This document shows positions 56,921 to 64,000 of a stretch of 64,000 bases of DNA, in pieces (positions within the stretch are counted from its first letter, which is position 1; each line of letters begins with the position of its first letter). The notes under the pieces are model-generated. The model ran no database searches and was not told the origin of the DNA. It worked only from the letters and a program-made list of their open reading frames with translations. The translations under genes were made by a program, and so were the position numbers. Location of the stretch: assembly GCA_903837555.1 (NCBI GenBank), contig CAILUV010000098.1, positions 1-64,000 of the forward strand, read 5' to 3'. This DNA is from an uncultured Alphaproteobacteria bacterium (GTDB lineage: Bacteria > Pseudomonadota > Alphaproteobacteria > Micropepsales > Micropepsaceae).

Positions 56921-57877
56921 TCAGGCGGACCTCGTCCGCCGACCGCCCAGGCGCAGGCCTGGCGCCGGGCGCTCGCGCAGCACTTCGCGGCGGAATCGGA
57001 ATAGTTCGGCGGGACGGCCGCGGGCCGGGGCGGAGAGTTTGCCGGTGCCTTCCACCAGCCCCTGTTCAGCCACCAGGCGGCGGAAGTTCTGCTTGTGCAG
57101 TCGCAGGCCTGCCAGCGCCTCCACCGCCCGCTGCAATTCCAGCAGGGTGAAGGTGGGCGCCATAAGTTCGAACACCACCGGGCGGTATTTCAGCTTGCCG
57201 CGCAGCCGCGCGATGGCGGTGGCCAGAATGCGGCGATGGTCGAACAGCATTGGCGTGCCCAGCGCGGGGCCTTTGGATGCCTGGCCACTGTCACGATAGA
57301 ATTCCTCCACCAGCCCGGCTTCATACAGAAGCTCGTAGCGCTCCAGCACACGTTCTTCATCCCAGCCATCGCCGAAACACACGTTCACGCGTTCGCGCCG
57401 GAGCTCCGCAGTTTCCGCATCGGGCGCGTCCTTCACGAACTTCTTCAGCGCGGGCAGAATAACACTGTCGATCATGGCAGGCTTGGAGTCGCGCCAGTCT
57501 TCCCAGGGGAAGTAATTGTACCAGCCGCGCCATTGCGTTTCGGGGGCTTCCTTCATGCGCCGTGTCAGCGCCAGATAGCCCACCGACACCACGCGCGCGC
57601 TGGACTGATGGCCCTTGTCGCCGCCCGCCGGCGTGTGCCGGCCCTTGTCGCCAAATGTGTAGAGTTGCTCGGTATAGCCCAGGTCGAAACGTGTCTGTTC
57701 ACCGACCCAGTTGCGCAGGCCCGATTCAAGTGTGCGGTGATGAGCTGGATCGAACGGGCCAAAGGGCAGGGCGTCGTCGCTGCCGTCATGCGACACCACC
57801 AGCACCATGGGCTGCTCGCTTTCCACCGCCACGATGGCCGCGGAGAGGCCGATGCTGACAATCGAGTCCTTGCTCAT
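56921..57877 (-). CDS. nadQ: NadQ-type NAD biosynthesis regulator (Nudix-like domain plus winged helix)
   Basis: A 318-residue protein matching COG4111/NadQ, the alphaproteobacterial NAD regulator. The N-terminal half is a degenerate Nudix-like ligand domain (SIVSIGLSAAIVAVESEQPMVLVV); the C-terminal part has a winged helix (LMAPTFTLLELQRAVEALAGLRLHKQNFRRLVAEQGLV) for DNA binding. No full Nudix box is seen, so it senses and does not hydrolyse. ATG 57877 shares ATGA with the phosphatase stop. It precedes nadABC. Confidence 0.85.
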   Translation of the reverse strand: MSKDSIVSIGLSAAIVAVESEQPMVLVVSHDGSDDALPFGPFDPAHHRTLESGLRNWVGEQTRFDLGYTEQLYTFGDKGRHTPAGGDKGHQSSARVVSVGYLALTRRMKEAPETQWRGWYNYFPWEDWRDSKPAMIDSVILPALKKFVKDAPDAETAELRRERVNVCFGDGWDEERVLERYELLYEAGLVEEFYRDSGQASKGPALGTPMLFDHRRILATAIARLRGKLKYRPVVFELMAPTFTLLELQRAVEALAGLRLHKQNFRRLVAEQGLVEGTGKLSAPARGRPAELFRFRREVLRERPAPGLRLGGRRTRSA

Positions 57878-58392
57878 AGGCCCACCAGCGGAAAGGCCGT
57901 CGTTACGCCTTCTTCGACCACAACGGGTGGCCCCATGCTGTTGAGCGCGGCGATCATGCGCCCGCCGCGTCCCAGCGCATCGTCGGCATGTTGCACCAGA
58001 AGCCGGTTGGGCTGGGCATGCGGCGCGCGCTGGCGAATGGCGCGGGCGATTTCGATTTCGCGATCCGGCCCCAGCCGGTCGCAAAGGATGGTGAAAGCAC
58101 TCGCCATGGAACGCGAGATTCCGGCCCAGCAGTGAATCACCATCGGCGAACGCGCATCCCAGGTGCGCGAGAACGTCAGCAGATCTTCGATATGGCGGCG
58201 CAGGGGCGGCGCGGTGCCGGCCGCCGGATCGATAATGTCATTCACGCCGATACGCAGATGTCCGGCGGCCGGAAAGCCATCAGGGGTGCCGATCATGTGC
58301 TCGGGCGACAGCAGGCTGACCAGATGCGTCGGGGCATGGGTCTTGAGGGCCTCGGGAAGGCTCGACAGGGGGGTGACCAGCAGGCGGGGCAT
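57874..58392 (-). CDS. Tyrosine/dual-specificity phosphatase-like protein
   Basis: A 172-residue cysteine phosphatase. The P-loop is HCWAGISRS (Cys88, Arg94), the HCx5RS signature, with candidate general acid in VNDIIDPAAG. The family is found next to NadQ or HD genes in alphaproteobacteria. The substrate could be a phosphoprotein or a small phosphorylated metabolite; unknown. It follows the HD gene by 16 bases and is translationally coupled to nadQ. Confidence 0.85.
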   Translation of the reverse strand: MPRLLVTPLSSLPEALKTHAPTHLVSLLSPEHMIGTPDGFPAAGHLRIGVNDIIDPAAGTAPPLRRHIEDLLTFSRTWDARSPMVIHCWAGISRSMASAFTILCDRLGPDREIEIARAIRQRAPHAQPNRLLVQHADDALGRGGRMIAALNSMGPPVVVEEGVTTAFPLVGL

Positions 58393-58408
58393 GGCCGCCT
58401 TTTAGCAG

Positions 58409-59014
58409 CTATTGAGCATAAAGGCGGTTAAACCTTGTCAAGAACAGGGCCTGGGCCTCGGCGGTGTTCAAGGGGGCCAGCCGGGGCGTTTTCAGGGCCG
58501 CAGGCGGCTTTCCGAACAGCCGGCCTGCCTCGGCCTCCTCAAAGCCGGCAAGCTGGGTGGCCTCGTAATAGGCCGACAGGTGGTCGGCCCGTTTGAACAG
58601 GGTCTTCAGCGCCGTCGGGACCTGCGCGCTCAGTCCAAAACGTTGATGAATCGCACCCTGAAGCTTTTCCTCCAAGGCTTTGTAATCAATGCCGATTGCA
58701 GCCTTGAAGGGACTTATGAGGTCGCCGACAACATATTCGGGGGCGTCATGCAGCAGGGCCATCAACCGGGCCTCGCGGGTCAGCCGGGGCGACAGGTCGG
58801 ACACCAGCCGCTCCACCAACACGCTGTGCTGGGCCACCGAGAAGGCGTGGGCGCCCTTGGTCTGGCCGTTCCAACGGGCGACCCGGGCCAGGCCATGGGC
58901 GATGTCGGTGATCTCGATGTCCAGCGGGCTGGGTTCCAGCAGGTCCAGCCGGCGGCCGCTGAGCATGCGCTGCCAGGCGCGCCGCGCGCCGCTTTTGCGG
59001 ATCAGGTCGGGCAT
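58409..59014 (-). CDS. HD-domain phosphohydrolase, YfbR-like
   Basis: A 201-residue HD protein. Metal-binding motifs: AHAFSVAQHSVLVERL (His), ALLHDAPEYVVGDLISPFK (His-Asp) and a later Asp in FKRADHLSAYYEA. The HD layout is that of the YfbR 5'-deoxynucleotidase group, so a nucleotide monophosphatase is likely. ATG 59014 was chosen because the ORF-track extension runs through the non-coding upstream region. First gene of the HD-phosphatase-nadQ operon. Confidence 0.82.
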   Translation of the reverse strand: MPDLIRKSGARRAWQRMLSGRRLDLLEPSPLDIEITDIAHGLARVARWNGQTKGAHAFSVAQHSVLVERLVSDLSPRLTREARLMALLHDAPEYVVGDLISPFKAAIGIDYKALEEKLQGAIHQRFGLSAQVPTALKTLFKRADHLSAYYEATQLAGFEEAEAGRLFGKPPAALKTPRLAPLNTAEAQALFLTRFNRLYAQ

Positions 59015-59319
59015 GGCGCGTGGGGCAGCATGAAATGTTTTTTGCAGCGATGTTTTTTTGGAAGAGCAGCCAATCTCCCACAAAGTCCGGTTTCGGACAA
59101 ATCCATCCGTATCTGCGCGTGAATTGGGCAATTGCGATCGCGATTGCACGCCAATCTTGCCAGCATCGATGCATTCAGCCCGCATCTTTAACGCCCGCTC
59201 CATCAAGATTGAAAAAGCGCTAACGCGCAGCGCGCGTGACATGTCTCGAATCTCGCTAAACGCAACTGGACATTTAGGAATTCGCGTTAAGACGAAGCGT
59301 AGTCCGACATATTGCCATC
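59015..59319. other. 305-base divergent intergenic region between the HD and histidine kinase genes
   Basis: It holds the divergent promoters of the HD operon and the kinase. There is a T/A-rich patch close to the HD start (59036-59060) and a near-perfect 20-bp palindrome at 59128-59147. TTAA half-sites occur near the kinase end (for example GCGTTAAGACG), but I found no full TTAA-N7-TTAA CtrA box. Short in-frame upstream ORFs show no family features. Confidence 0.5.
59128..59147. repeat. Near-perfect 20-bp palindrome with GCGATCGC core
   Basis: GCAATTGCGATCGCGATTGC equals its reverse complement except for one symmetrical mismatch pair. It lies about 115 bases from the HD start and 170 from the kinase start. 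It may be an operator for a dimeric regulator. Confidence 0.4.
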
Positions 59320-60672
59320 ATGCTTCCTTTGACAGATCCCATGCAGAAACATGGCCGCAACCGTTCCGGCCTTGCGGGCACGCTTGCCTTTTTCGTGGCG
59401 GGGCTGGTGATCGGTGTCGGGATGGTGTCGAACCTCGGCGGGCAATTCGTCGCCGGGCTGATCATTCTGGCAGTGCTGTGTTTTGGCCTGATGCTGCTGG
59501 GGCGCGTGGCCGAAGAGACGCGCACGCGCGTGACGGCCGGCGAGGCCAGCTATCGTGCGTTCTTCGATCATGCGGTAGACGGCATATTCCGCACCACGCC
59601 CGATGGGCATTATCTGGCGGTCAATCAGGCGCTGGCCGATATCTACGGCTATTCCGATCCCGATGCGCTGATCGCAGGGCTGACCGACATTTCTGCGCAG
59701 CTGTATGTCGAGCCGCGCCGCCGCGAGGAATTCCGTGCCCTGATGCAGGCCAACGACATGGTGACCAACTTCGTTTCCGAAATTCATCATCGCGGCGGCC
59801 ATCGTATCTGGATATCGGAAAATGCACGTGCCGTGCGCGACTGGTCCGGCGAACTGCTCTGCTATGAAGGCACAGTCGAGGACGTCACCGAAAAATTCGA
59901 GCAGGACCGCGCGCTGCGCGCCGCGCTGCGCCAGGCGGAGATCGCCAACAAGATGAAGGCGGCGTTCCTGGCGGCGATGAGCCACGAACTGAAAACGCCG
60001 CTGAACGCAGTTTTGGGATTTTCCGAGATCATCCGTGATGAGGTTCTGGGGCCTGTGGGGCACGACGCCTACCGCGATTATGCCGGCGACATCCACAAAA
60101 GCGGCGCGCGTCTTCTGGCCGTCATCAACGACGTGCTGGATGTATCGCGCCTGGAAGGCGGGTTGCTGACCATCGAGGCGCGTCCGGAAAACATCTTGGA
60201 TGTGGCCGAACAGGCGATCAAGTTGGCGCGCGGCGTCACCCATGACCAACGCGCTATCGCCATCGACATGCCCACCGACATGCCGTCGCTGCTGGTCGAT
60301 CCGCGCCGCCTGGCGCAGGCGCTTGGAAACCTGCTGGCCAATGCGCTCAAATTCACGCCGAAGATGGGTGAAGTCCGCTTCGTCGTAACCCGCGCGGCGG
60401 ATGGCGGCGCCTTGCTGACCGTGTCCGACAGCGGCATTGGCATGGCGGAAGAAACCATCGCAGCAGCGCTGGAACCGTTCCGCCAGGTCGACGGCAGCCT
60501 GGCGCGGCGCTTCGAAGGCACGGGGCTTGGTCTTTCCATCGCCAAGGCGCTGGCGGAGCTGCATGGCGGCACGCTGTCGGTCAAAAGCGCCGTGGGCGAG
60601 GGCACCTGCGTCACCATCGCCCTGCCGCCGACCCGTGTTTGCGCGCAGCCCGGTACGGCGAGGGTCGCGTAA
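59320..60672 (+). CDS. PAS-domain sensor histidine kinase
   Basis: A 450-residue membrane kinase. Two membrane helices at about 20-38 and 43-62 with almost no periplasmic loop; one PAS domain (about 75-195); HisKA with phosphoacceptor His222 in [19 protein letters not shown]; HATPase with NALKF, DSGIGMA and [14 protein letters not shown]. The stretch [24 protein letters not shown] resembles the PleC/DivJ/PdhS group, whose partner is DivK, encoded in this window. No response regulator is adjacent. Partner is inferred. Confidence 0.9.
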   Translation: MLPLTDPMQKHGRNRSGLAGTLAFFVAGLVIGVGMVSNLGGQFVAGLIILAVLCFGLMLLGRVAEETRTRVTAGEASYRAFFDHAVDGIFRTTPDGHYLAVNQALADIYGYSDPDALIAGLTDISAQLYVEPRRREEFRALMQANDMVTNFVSEIHHRGGHRIWISENARAVRDWSGELLCYEGTVEDVTEKFEQDRALRAALRQAEIANKMKAAFLAAMSHELKTPLNAVLGFSEIIRDEVLGPVGHDAYRDYAGDIHKSGARLLAVINDVLDVSRLEGGLLTIEARPENILDVAEQAIKLARGVTHDQRAIAIDMPTDMPSLLVDPRRLAQALGNLLANALKFTPKMGEVRFVVTRAADGGALLTVSDSGIGMAEETIAAALEPFRQVDGSLARRFEGTGLGLSIAKALAELHGGTLSVKSAVGEGTCVTIALPPTRVCAQPGTARVA

Positions 60673-60716
60673 GCTTTTTGTTTGTGCCGGCTGCCCGTCA
60701 GCGCTACATCCCCGCC

Positions 60717-61406
60717 ATGTCTGGTTCTTCCGCCTTGGTGCTGTTTTCCGGTGGCCAGGATTCCACCGTCTGCCTGGCCTGGGCGCTGTCGCGCTTCGAC
60801 CGGGTGGAAACGGTTGGATTCGACTATGGCCAGCGCCACGCCACAGAGTTGAAAGCGCGTCCCGTCATTCTGGAAAAGCTGCGCGCGCAACATCCCGCCC
60901 GACTGGGTGACGATCATTTGCTGCCACTCGCGGTACTCAAGGATATAGGCGGCAGCGCGCTGACCGACGACCGCAAGATCGAGATGGGCGAGAATGGTCT
61001 GCCCACCAGTTTCGTGCCTGGGCGTAACGTCTTGTTCCTCACCGCCGCCGCCGCGCTGGGCTATCGCCGCGGCATCGCCGATCTGGTCGGCGGAATGTGC
61101 GAAACGGATTACTCTGGCTATCCCGATTGCCGTGACGAAACCGTGCAGGCAACGGCGCGGGCGCTTTCCTTGGCTCTTGCGCGCGAAGTGCGGGTCCACA
61201 CCCCGCTGATGCGCCTGGACAAGGCGGCGACCTGGACGCTGGCCGAAGCGCTGGGCGGGGCGGCGCTGGTCAAGCTGATCGTGGAAGACAGCGTCACCTG
61301 TTACGAAGGCGACCGCACGCAGCGCCATGAGTGGGGTTATGGCTGCGGCGCCTGCCCGGCTTGCGAACTGCGGGCTGCCGGATACCGACGGTACATCGCC
61401 CCATGA
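60717..61406 (+). CDS. queC: 7-cyano-7-deazaguanine synthase
   Basis: A 229-residue ATP-dependent enzyme making preQ0 from 7-carboxy-7-deazaguanine in queuosine synthesis. PP-loop ATP motif [35 protein letters not shown], and the zinc cysteines in TCYEGD and [21 protein letters not shown] 60717 fits the family; there is no room for a preQ1 riboswitch in the 44 bases after the kinase stop. Overlaps queE by ATGA. Confidence 0.95.
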   Translation: MSGSSALVLFSGGQDSTVCLAWALSRFDRVETVGFDYGQRHATELKARPVILEKLRAQHPARLGDDHLLPLAVLKDIGGSALTDDRKIEMGENGLPTSFVPGRNVLFLTAAAALGYRRGIADLVGGMCETDYSGYPDCRDETVQATARALSLALAREVRVHTPLMRLDKAATWTLAEALGGAALVKLIVEDSVTCYEGDRTQRHEWGYGCGACPACELRAAGYRRYIAP

Positions 61407-62038
61407 CCTACAGCGTCAAGGAAATCTATTACACGCTGCAAGGCGAGGGGGCGCAGACCGGCCGCGCGGCGGTGTTCCTGCGCTTTGCCGGATGCAATCT
61501 GTGGAGCGGCGTGGAAAAGGATCGTCCAGACGCGACCTGCCGTTTCTGCGACACCGATTTCATCGGCACCGACGGGCCTGGAGGCGGCAAGTTTGCTGAT
61601 GCGCCCGCGCTGGCCCGCGCCGTAATGGCCGCGTGGCCGCAAGGCGCACGCGGCAAGCCCTATGTGGTCTGCACCGGCGGCGAGCCCTTGCTGCAACTCG
61701 ACAGCGCCGCCATCGCCGCTTTGAAAGAGCAGGGCTTCGAGATCGGTATTGAAACCAATGGCACGCTGTTGCCGCCGCCGGGCATCGACTGGATCTGTGT
61801 CAGCCCCAAGGCGGATGCGCAGCAGAAGCTTACGCATGGCGATGAACTCAAGCTGGTGTTTCCGCAGGACGGCGCGCCGCCGGAGCGGTTTGCGGGCCAG
61901 AATTTCCAGAACTTCTTTCTGCAGCCGATGGACAATGAAGCGCGCGGCGCAAACACGGAAGCCGCCACGGCCTATTGCCTGGCCAATCCCCAGTGGCGGC
62001 TGTCGTTGCAGACCCACAAGATGATCGGCATCCGCTAG
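61403..62038 (+). CDS. queE: 7-carboxy-7-deazaguanine synthase
   Basis: A 211-residue radical SAM enzyme of queuosine synthesis. [31 protein letters not shown] carries the first cluster cysteine, and [15 protein letters not shown] supplies the CxxC, a spaced variant typical of many proteobacterial Que[13 protein letters not shown] and [21 protein letters not shown] follow. It starts inside the queC stop. Its stop overlaps the convergent nitroreductase stop (CTAG). Confidence 0.94.
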   Translation: MTYSVKEIYYTLQGEGAQTGRAAVFLRFAGCNLWSGVEKDRPDATCRFCDTDFIGTDGPGGGKFADAPALARAVMAAWPQGARGKPYVVCTGGEPLLQLDSAAIAALKEQGFEIGIETNGTLLPPPGIDWICVSPKADAQQKLTHGDELKLVFPQDGAPPERFAGQNFQNFFLQPMDNEARGANTEAATAYCLANPQWRLSLQTHKMIGIR

Positions 62039-62622
62039 AAACGCGTCGTGATTTTTTCCATCTCGGGACGGGGGCGCTCTTCCAGTTCGTCCTTTGCCGT
62101 GCCGATATAGATGAAGCCCGCCACGCGCTCGCCGGGCTTGAGGCCCATCTGCTGCTTCACCACCGGATGAAAAGCGTACCACTCGGTCAGCCAGTTGCCG
62201 ACAAAGCCCAGCGCCGTGGCGGCGATCAGGATGTTCTGGCACACCGCGCCCACCGACAATTCCTGCTCCCAGACCGGCACCTTGTGCGCTTCGCGTGCGC
62301 ACGAGATCACGCCGATCACCAGCGGTGCGCGCAGGAAACGGCCGCGCTCTTCTTCGACCTGCTTGGCGCGTTCGCCTTCGGCTTCCATCACCTCGGCCAG
62401 GATGTCGCCGGCACGGTCGCGGCCTTTGCCTTCAAAGATGATGAAGCGCCATGGGAAGAGCTTGCCGTGATCGGGCACGCGGGCGCCGGCCTGCAGGATC
62501 TGATCGATCTGCTTCCTGGAAGGGCCTGGCGCTTTCATCGCCTTGGCAGAGCCGGAGCGGCGCGTCAGCAGCAGGTCGATGGCATCGGGTGCGGGATGAT
62601 TGAAGGTTTGGCGTTCGGACAT
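62035..62622 (-). CDS. Nitroreductase family protein
   Basis: A 195-residue FMN-dependent oxidoreductase of the YdjA-like small group: LLLTRRSGSAKAMKAPGPSRKQIDQILQAGARVPDHGKLFPWRFIIFEG has the flavin-binding Arg-Arg-Ser, and SVGAVCQNILIAATALGFVGNWLTEW is the conserved dimer/FMN region. Substrates are unknown. It is followed on the same transcript direction by queE only on the opposite strand, so no operon partner is evident. Confidence 0.88.
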   Translation of the reverse strand: MSERQTFNHPAPDAIDLLLTRRSGSAKAMKAPGPSRKQIDQILQAGARVPDHGKLFPWRFIIFEGKGRDRAGDILAEVMEAEGERAKQVEEERGRFLRAPLVIGVISCAREAHKVPVWEQELSVGAVCQNILIAATALGFVGNWLTEWYAFHPVVKQQMGLKPGERVAGFIYIGTAKDELEERPRPEMEKITTRF

Positions 62623-62634
62623 GCGGCCTTGATA

Positions 62635-63060
62635 TCAGGCCGACAGCCGGTCGCAAGAGCCGGGCGACTCGCTGCCTTTGACGGCGCAGAAATGCGAAAC
62701 CGGAACGCCCTTCAAGAACAGGGAGCCGGAATAGAAGTTCCCCGTCACATCGCCTTCGAACACGAAGCCCTGGCTGTCCTGGGTCATCACAAGATGACGG
62801 TCTTCCACGCTCCACTTGCCGGACATGGTGGGCTGGGTACGACGCCCGCTCATCGTCCGCTTGGCGTCTTCCTGATAGGTGCCGTCTTTGGAGACTTTCC
62901 AGCTGAAAACCATGCCGGGGAAAGCATCGGGGATCAGGAGTGTCCATTCCCCGCTCAGGTCTTCGACCGACACGGCCAGCGCGGGCCCGGTCGCCAGCGG
63001 CGGCAACATCATCAAAAGGGCCGCCACCAGGCGGACGGCCTTGGACTTCAGGAGTTTCAT
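62635..63060 (-). CDS. Small secreted protein of unknown function
   Basis: A 141-residue protein with a signal peptide (VRLVAALLMMLPPLATGPALA). The mature part is rich in alternating beta strands (DLSGEWTLLIPDAFPGMVFSWKV, TMSGKWSVEDRHLVMTQD, FEGDVTGNFYSGSLFLKG), like a lipocalin-type or small beta-barrel domain. Two C-terminal cysteines (FCAVKG, SCDRLS) could form a disulfide. GGAG precedes the ATG. No recognised family. Confidence 0.7.
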   Translation of the reverse strand: MKLLKSKAVRLVAALLMMLPPLATGPALAVSVEDLSGEWTLLIPDAFPGMVFSWKVSKDGTYQEDAKRTMSGRRTQPTMSGKWSVEDRHLVMTQDSQGFVFEGDVTGNFYSGSLFLKGVPVSHFCAVKGSESPGSCDRLSA

Positions 63061-63140
63061 GCAGGCCTCGAATAAGACGCGTGTGCCCCCAATGTTTAAT
63101 ACTTACCGGGAAATTATGGCCGGTTTCCAGCGTTTTGAAA

Positions 63141-63163
63141 TTCTACAAACATTCATGGTAGAA
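63141..63163 (+). promoter_or_regulatory. Inverted repeat in the cysE leader
   Basis: TTCTAC, 11-base spacer AAACATTCATG, GTAGAA: perfect 6-bp arms ending 7 bases before the cysE ATG. As DNA it could be an operator; as RNA it would form a hairpin against the ribosome-binding region. The regulator is unknown. Confidence 0.4.
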
Positions 63164-63170
63164 GCCTCCC

Positions 63171-63992
63171 ATGCCCAGCCCGCGCGAAAAAGTATCCACC
63201 GTCGATCCCATCTGGACCGCCCTGCGCCAGCAGGCCGAGGCCATGGGCACGCGAGAACCGACCCTGGCGGGATTTGTCCATGCCGCCATTCTGCAGCATG
63301 AGCGGCTGGAACAGGCGCTGTCCTACCATCTGGCCCGCAAGCTGGGCGGGGAAGACCTCAGCCCGCTGGCGATCCGCGAAATGTTCGACGACGCCATGGC
63401 GGCAGAACCTGGACTGGGCGCGGCCCTGCGCGCCGACCTGTCGGCTGTGTTCGAGCGCGATCCGGCCTGCCACTCCTATGTCGACGCCTTTCTCTTCTAC
63501 AAGGGATTCCATGCGCTGGAGAGTTTCCGCATCTCCCACTGGCTGTGGACCAACAACCGCCAGGCCATGGCGCTGTTCCTACAGAGTAGAATCTCGCAGC
63601 TCTTCGCCGTCGACATCCATCCCGCGGCCAAGATCGGCCGCGGGATCATGCTGGACCATGCCACCGGCATCGTGATCGGCGAGACCGCCGTGGTGGAAGA
63701 CGATGTCTCCATCATGCAGGACGTGACGCTGGGCGGCACCGGCAAGGAAAGCGGCGACCGCCATCCCAAGATCCGCCGCGGCGTTCTGCTGTCGCTTGGC
63801 GCCAAGATCCTCGGCAATATCGAGATCGGCGAATACAGCCGTGTCGGCGCGGGTTCCGTGGTGCTGAAAGCGGTACCGCCCCACTGCACCGCTGTGGGCG
63901 TGCCCGCCAAGCTGGTGAACTGCGATTGCGGCGAACGGCCTTCGCACCAGATGGACCATTACATCGAGGAATTGCCCGGCGATACGGGGTGA
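63171..63992 (+). CDS. cysE: Serine O-acetyltransferase
   Basis: A 273-residue enzyme that acetylates serine with acetyl-CoA, the first committed step of cysteine synthesis. The N-terminal helical domain (DPIWTALRQQAEAM, DPACHSYVDAFLFYKGFHALESFRISHWLW with active-site Asp/His) is followed by a left-handed beta-helix (IHPAAKIGRGIMLDHATGIVIGETAVVEDDVSIMQDVTLGGTGK). The tail continues past the helix (EELPGDTG). The start ATG fits the family. Complete within the window. Confidence 0.96.
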   Translation: MPSPREKVSTVDPIWTALRQQAEAMGTREPTLAGFVHAAILQHERLEQALSYHLARKLGGEDLSPLAIREMFDDAMAAEPGLGAALRADLSAVFERDPACHSYVDAFLFYKGFHALESFRISHWLWTNNRQAMALFLQSRISQLFAVDIHPAAKIGRGIMLDHATGIVIGETAVVEDDVSIMQDVTLGGTGKESGDRHPKIRRGVLLSLGAKILGNIEIGEYSRVGAGSVVLKAVPPHCTAVGVPAKLVNCDCGERPSHQMDHYIEELPGDTG

Positions 63993-64000
63993 GCTGCGTC

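Noticed and set aside
59015-59319. CtrA box upstream of the histidine kinase
   Set aside because: Only isolated TTAA half-sites; no TTAA-N7-TTAA match. The same applies to the divK and ccrM upstream regions, which have half-sites at most.
60673-60716. preQ1 riboswitch before queC
   Set aside because: The 44-base gap has no room or sequence for the aptamer, and queC probably shares a transcript with the kinase gene.

Overview
The window is a stretch of high-GC (by eye above 60%) chromosome from an alphaproteobacterium. Lineage evidence is the divK-pleD pair, a CcrM-type GANTC methyltransferase, an F0 ATP synthase operon with separate b and b' subunits and no F1 genes beside it, the smc/DsbA/dciA/mutY block, the slt/udg/ETF-QO/TPR/ispE block, glyQ-glyS-ppdK, and a NadQ-type regulator beside nadABC. 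No 16S gene is present, so family-level placement is not supported. I see no phage, insertion sequence, CRISPR array, rRNA or tRNA. Almost all of it is dense core genome with many 1-15 bp gene overlaps.

Layout. 1-9.3 kb: 3' part of clpA; a DUF6152/DUF6644 pair; a minus-strand run (monooxygenase-like, HIT, FemAB-like, RidA, DNA polymerase IV, ROK kinase, DUF3572); then divK-pleD on the plus strand. 9.3-18.2 kb: FrnE-like DsbA, exonuclease III, ErpA-type Fe-S carrier, dGTPase, SPOR protein, nagZ-scpA-scpB, a small secreted protein and ribonuclease D. 18.4-22.8 kb: aspS, a bidirectional terminator, then atpI-atpB-atpE-atpF'-atpF on the minus strand. 22.8-32.5 kb: smc, two DsbA-like paralogs, dciA (divergent from mutY), ccrM with a cluster of seven GANTC sites upstream, rnhB, and an ECF sigma factor between two small membrane proteins. 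32.5-37.4 kb: the most accessory-looking part, with a SplB-like radical SAM protein, a cysteine hydrolase, two tandem Tat-exported ThuA proteins framed by two similar terminators, and a glycosyltransferase. 37.4-52.4 kb: lytic transglycosylase, uracil-DNA glycosylase, ETF-QO, TPR lipoprotein, ispE, polyprenyl diphosphate synthase, DUF2007, a tRNA methyltransferase-like protein, glyQ-glyS-ppdK. 52.4-64 kb: SleB-like hydrolase; NAD block (HD hydrolase, phosphatase, nadQ, then nadABC); a PAS histidine kinase; queC-queE; nitroreductase; small secreted protein; cysE.

How the parts fit. Cell-cycle and chromosome functions recur: DivK/PleD, CcrM, SMC-ScpAB (smc and scpAB lie apart), DciA, and a histidine kinase whose phosphoacceptor region resembles the PleC/DivJ/PdhS group. 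DNA repair is well represented (DinB, Xth, MutY, UDG, RNase HII, a SplB-like protein). The NAD block looks like a self-contained regulatory unit: NadQ, a terminator, and a perfect inverted repeat at the nadA promoter.

No clearly new defence or mobile system was found. The best candidates for a second look are the GANTC cluster upstream of ccrM, the twin Tat-ThuA cassette, the HD/phosphatase/NadQ operon, the 23-bp palindrome at 17.03 kb, the compact three-way-junction fold between smc and atpI, and the repeat-like hairpins at the point where scpB synteny breaks. Start codons were moved from the ORF track wherever a family N-terminus or ribosome-binding site indicated a better one.
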